Shown here piece by piece: positions 5,302 through 6,226 of a stretch of 6,226 bases of DNA. The notes beneath the pieces are model-generated. The model had not been told where the DNA came from, did not search any database, and worked only from the letters and a program-made list of their open reading frames with translations. How positions within the stretch are numbered: position 1 is the stretch's first letter; every line of letters begins with the position of its first letter. The translations under genes were made by a program, and so were the position numbers. Source of the stretch: Alphaproteobacteria bacterium (GTDB lineage: Bacteria; Pseudomonadota; Alphaproteobacteria; Rhizobiales; Xanthobacteraceae); NCBI GenBank assembly GCA_005884855.1, contig VAZS01000123.1, forward strand, positions 1 to 6,226, read 5' to 3'.

Positions 5302-6226
5302 ATGACCGCGTCAGACACGTTGACAATACCAACTTTTGAACCGCCGGGACCAGGAACGTGGGAGCAGGACCCAGTGCACTTTCCGCGCCCAATGACTCTC
5401 TACTTTCAAGAGACCCATCCGCCGCCTTTCAAGACAGGTACTAACGATTTTGCCCGTTTCTACGGGCTGCTGATCGATGGCCTCCAGATGAGCTACGTGA
5501 ACGGCTTCGGTTACAAGCAAGTGCTGCCGGCGCCGGCCTCGGAGATCCCCCAGCGCTTTGCGCGTGCCGAGCAGCTCATCAAAAATAAGCTTTGGCGAGA
5601 GCAACTTCTCGACTGGGACGCGAACTGCAAACCGGTCGCTGTTGCGAAACACCGGGAGTTGCAGGCGGTGGAGCCGGACGCCCTCTCAGACGCCGAGCTG
5701 GTCGCCTATCTGACACGCTGTCGCGACCACCATTCGTCCATGATCGCGCAGCACATGCGCTTCACCGCTGGTGCCGTGCTGCCGACCGCGGATTTTCTGG
5801 CCCACGTTGGCGACTGGACGGGTTTGCCGCCCTCGGATCTGCTGGGACTGATGCGCGGCTCGGCTGAGGTTTCTTCAGGTGGCTCCGACGAAATGGAGCG
5901 ACTGAAGGGAGCCTTCGCCAGGGATCTCTCTGCCCGCAAGACTCTCGAATCCGCCGACGACCCGGCGCCGGTGCTATCAAAGCTGCGCTCGCTCGGCGGA
6001 GAAGCAGGCGCGGCCATATCAGGATATCTTGACCTGGTCGGCCACCGCCTCATTGATGGCTTTGACATCGCCGAGCCTACCGCACTGGAATTGCCGGACG
6101 CGCTGCTTAGGGCCATCCGCATAGCCGTGTCCGGAGAAGCTCAGGCCGCCTCGGACCTCGATGCCCGCATTGCCGAGGTTCGCGGCCAGGTCCCTACCGC
6201 GCACCAAGATCAGTTTGACGAACTAC
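5302..6226 (+). CDS. PEP-utilising enzyme family protein (PEP synthase/PPDK related), N-terminal 308 residues, 3' end outside window
   Basis: The frame is open from ATG 5302 to the window edge. Seen: FEPPGPGTWEQDPVHFPRP (12-30), where a 'GPG.WE.D..HFPRP.T.Y' block opens the protein; a charged, mostly helical middle; and YLDLVGHRLIDGFDIAEPT (242-260), which resembles the 'Y...GHR...G.D...P...E.P' block in the linker region of PEP synthase and rifampicin phosphotransferase-like proteins. These families move phosphate between ATP, PEP or pyruvate and an acceptor through a phospho-histidine domain. That domain normally lies near the C-terminus and would be outside the window. No ATP-grasp nucleotide-binding domain precedes these blocks, so a partner protein may supply it, as in two-subunit members such as phenylphosphate synthase; this is inference. 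The 380-base gap from the transporter suggests a separate transcript. The physiological substrate is unknown. Confidence 0.72.
   Translation, partial: MTASDTLTIPTFEPPGPGTWEQDPVHFPRPMTLYFQETHPPPFKTGTNDFARFYGLLIDGLQMSYVNGFGYKQVLPAPASEIPQRFARAEQLIKNKLWREQLLDWDANCKPVAVAKHRELQAVEPDALSDAELVAYLTRCRDHHSSMIAQHMRFTAGAVLPTADFLAHVGDWTGLPPSDLLGLMRGSAEVSSGGSDEMERLKGAFARDLSARKTLESADDPAPVLSKLRSLGGEAGAAISGYLDLVGHRLIDGFDIAEPTALELPDALLRAIRIAVSGEAQAASDLDARIAEVRGQVPTAHQDQFDEL

Noticed and set aside
5706..6122. 138-codon open frame on the minus strand over the PEP-utilising gene
   Set aside because: The Ser/Arg/Ala/Pro-rich shadow shows no motif, while the + strand frame carries recognisable family blocks.
1..6226. 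CRISPR array, tRNA, rRNA, insertion sequence or phage parts
   Set aside because: No regularly spaced repeats, no cloverleaf-like sequence, no transposase-like or integrase-like frame and no terminal inverted repeats were seen on either strand.

Overview
The window is a GC-rich (roughly 60% by eye) bacterial segment, with all recognisable genes on the + strand. Protein style (Urt/Fmd-type amide/urea uptake parts, a nitrilase-superfamily enzyme, a PEP-utilising enzyme) suggests a soil or water proteobacterium, perhaps an alphaproteobacterium. That placement is an impression from the proteins, not a demonstrated assignment.

Layout: (1) 1-216, the C-terminal end of a nitrilase-superfamily carbon-nitrogen hydrolase. 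(2) 217-407, a leader with no gene; it holds a hairpin (358-379) and a strong Shine-Dalgarno site that places the next start at 408. (3) 408-2270, a fused permease-ATPase (LivM-LivG / UrtC-UrtD type). (4) 2267-4048, overlapping the previous gene by ATGA, an unusual in-frame chain in which a LivF/UrtE-type ATPase lacking its usual C-terminal tail runs straight into a hydrophobic segment and a complete periplasmic amide/urea/branched-chain amino acid-type binding protein. (5) 4091-4921, the second permease (LivH/UrtB type). (6) 4922-5301, about 380 bases with no convincing gene but with a good hairpin at 4994-5018 and weaker inverted repeats. (7) 5302 to the window end, the N-terminal 308 residues of a PEP-utilising (PEP synthase/pyruvate phosphate dikinase related) protein without a visible ATP-grasp domain.

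Together (3)-(5) supply all five parts of a HAAT-family ABC importer (two permeases, two ATPases, one binding protein) on only three polypeptides. Several motifs (LSHG signature, EGLQP D-loop, LATWG in the permease, FYEG in the binding protein, GGRGTLIG in the other permease) resemble the urea/short-chain amide branch (UrtABCDE, FmdDEF) more than classical Leu/Ile/Val transporters. The hydrolase just upstream also acts on C-N bonds, so uptake of an amide, urea-like or nitrile-derived nitrogen compound followed by hydrolysis is a reasonable inference.

The most noteworthy feature is the ATPase-membrane segment-binding protein fusion. The order C-D-E-A-B is a circular permutation of the usual urtA-B-C-D-E order, and the odd fusion sits exactly at the E/A join. 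It could be a real tethered architecture, a deletion scar with internal re-initiation of translation, or an assembly error.
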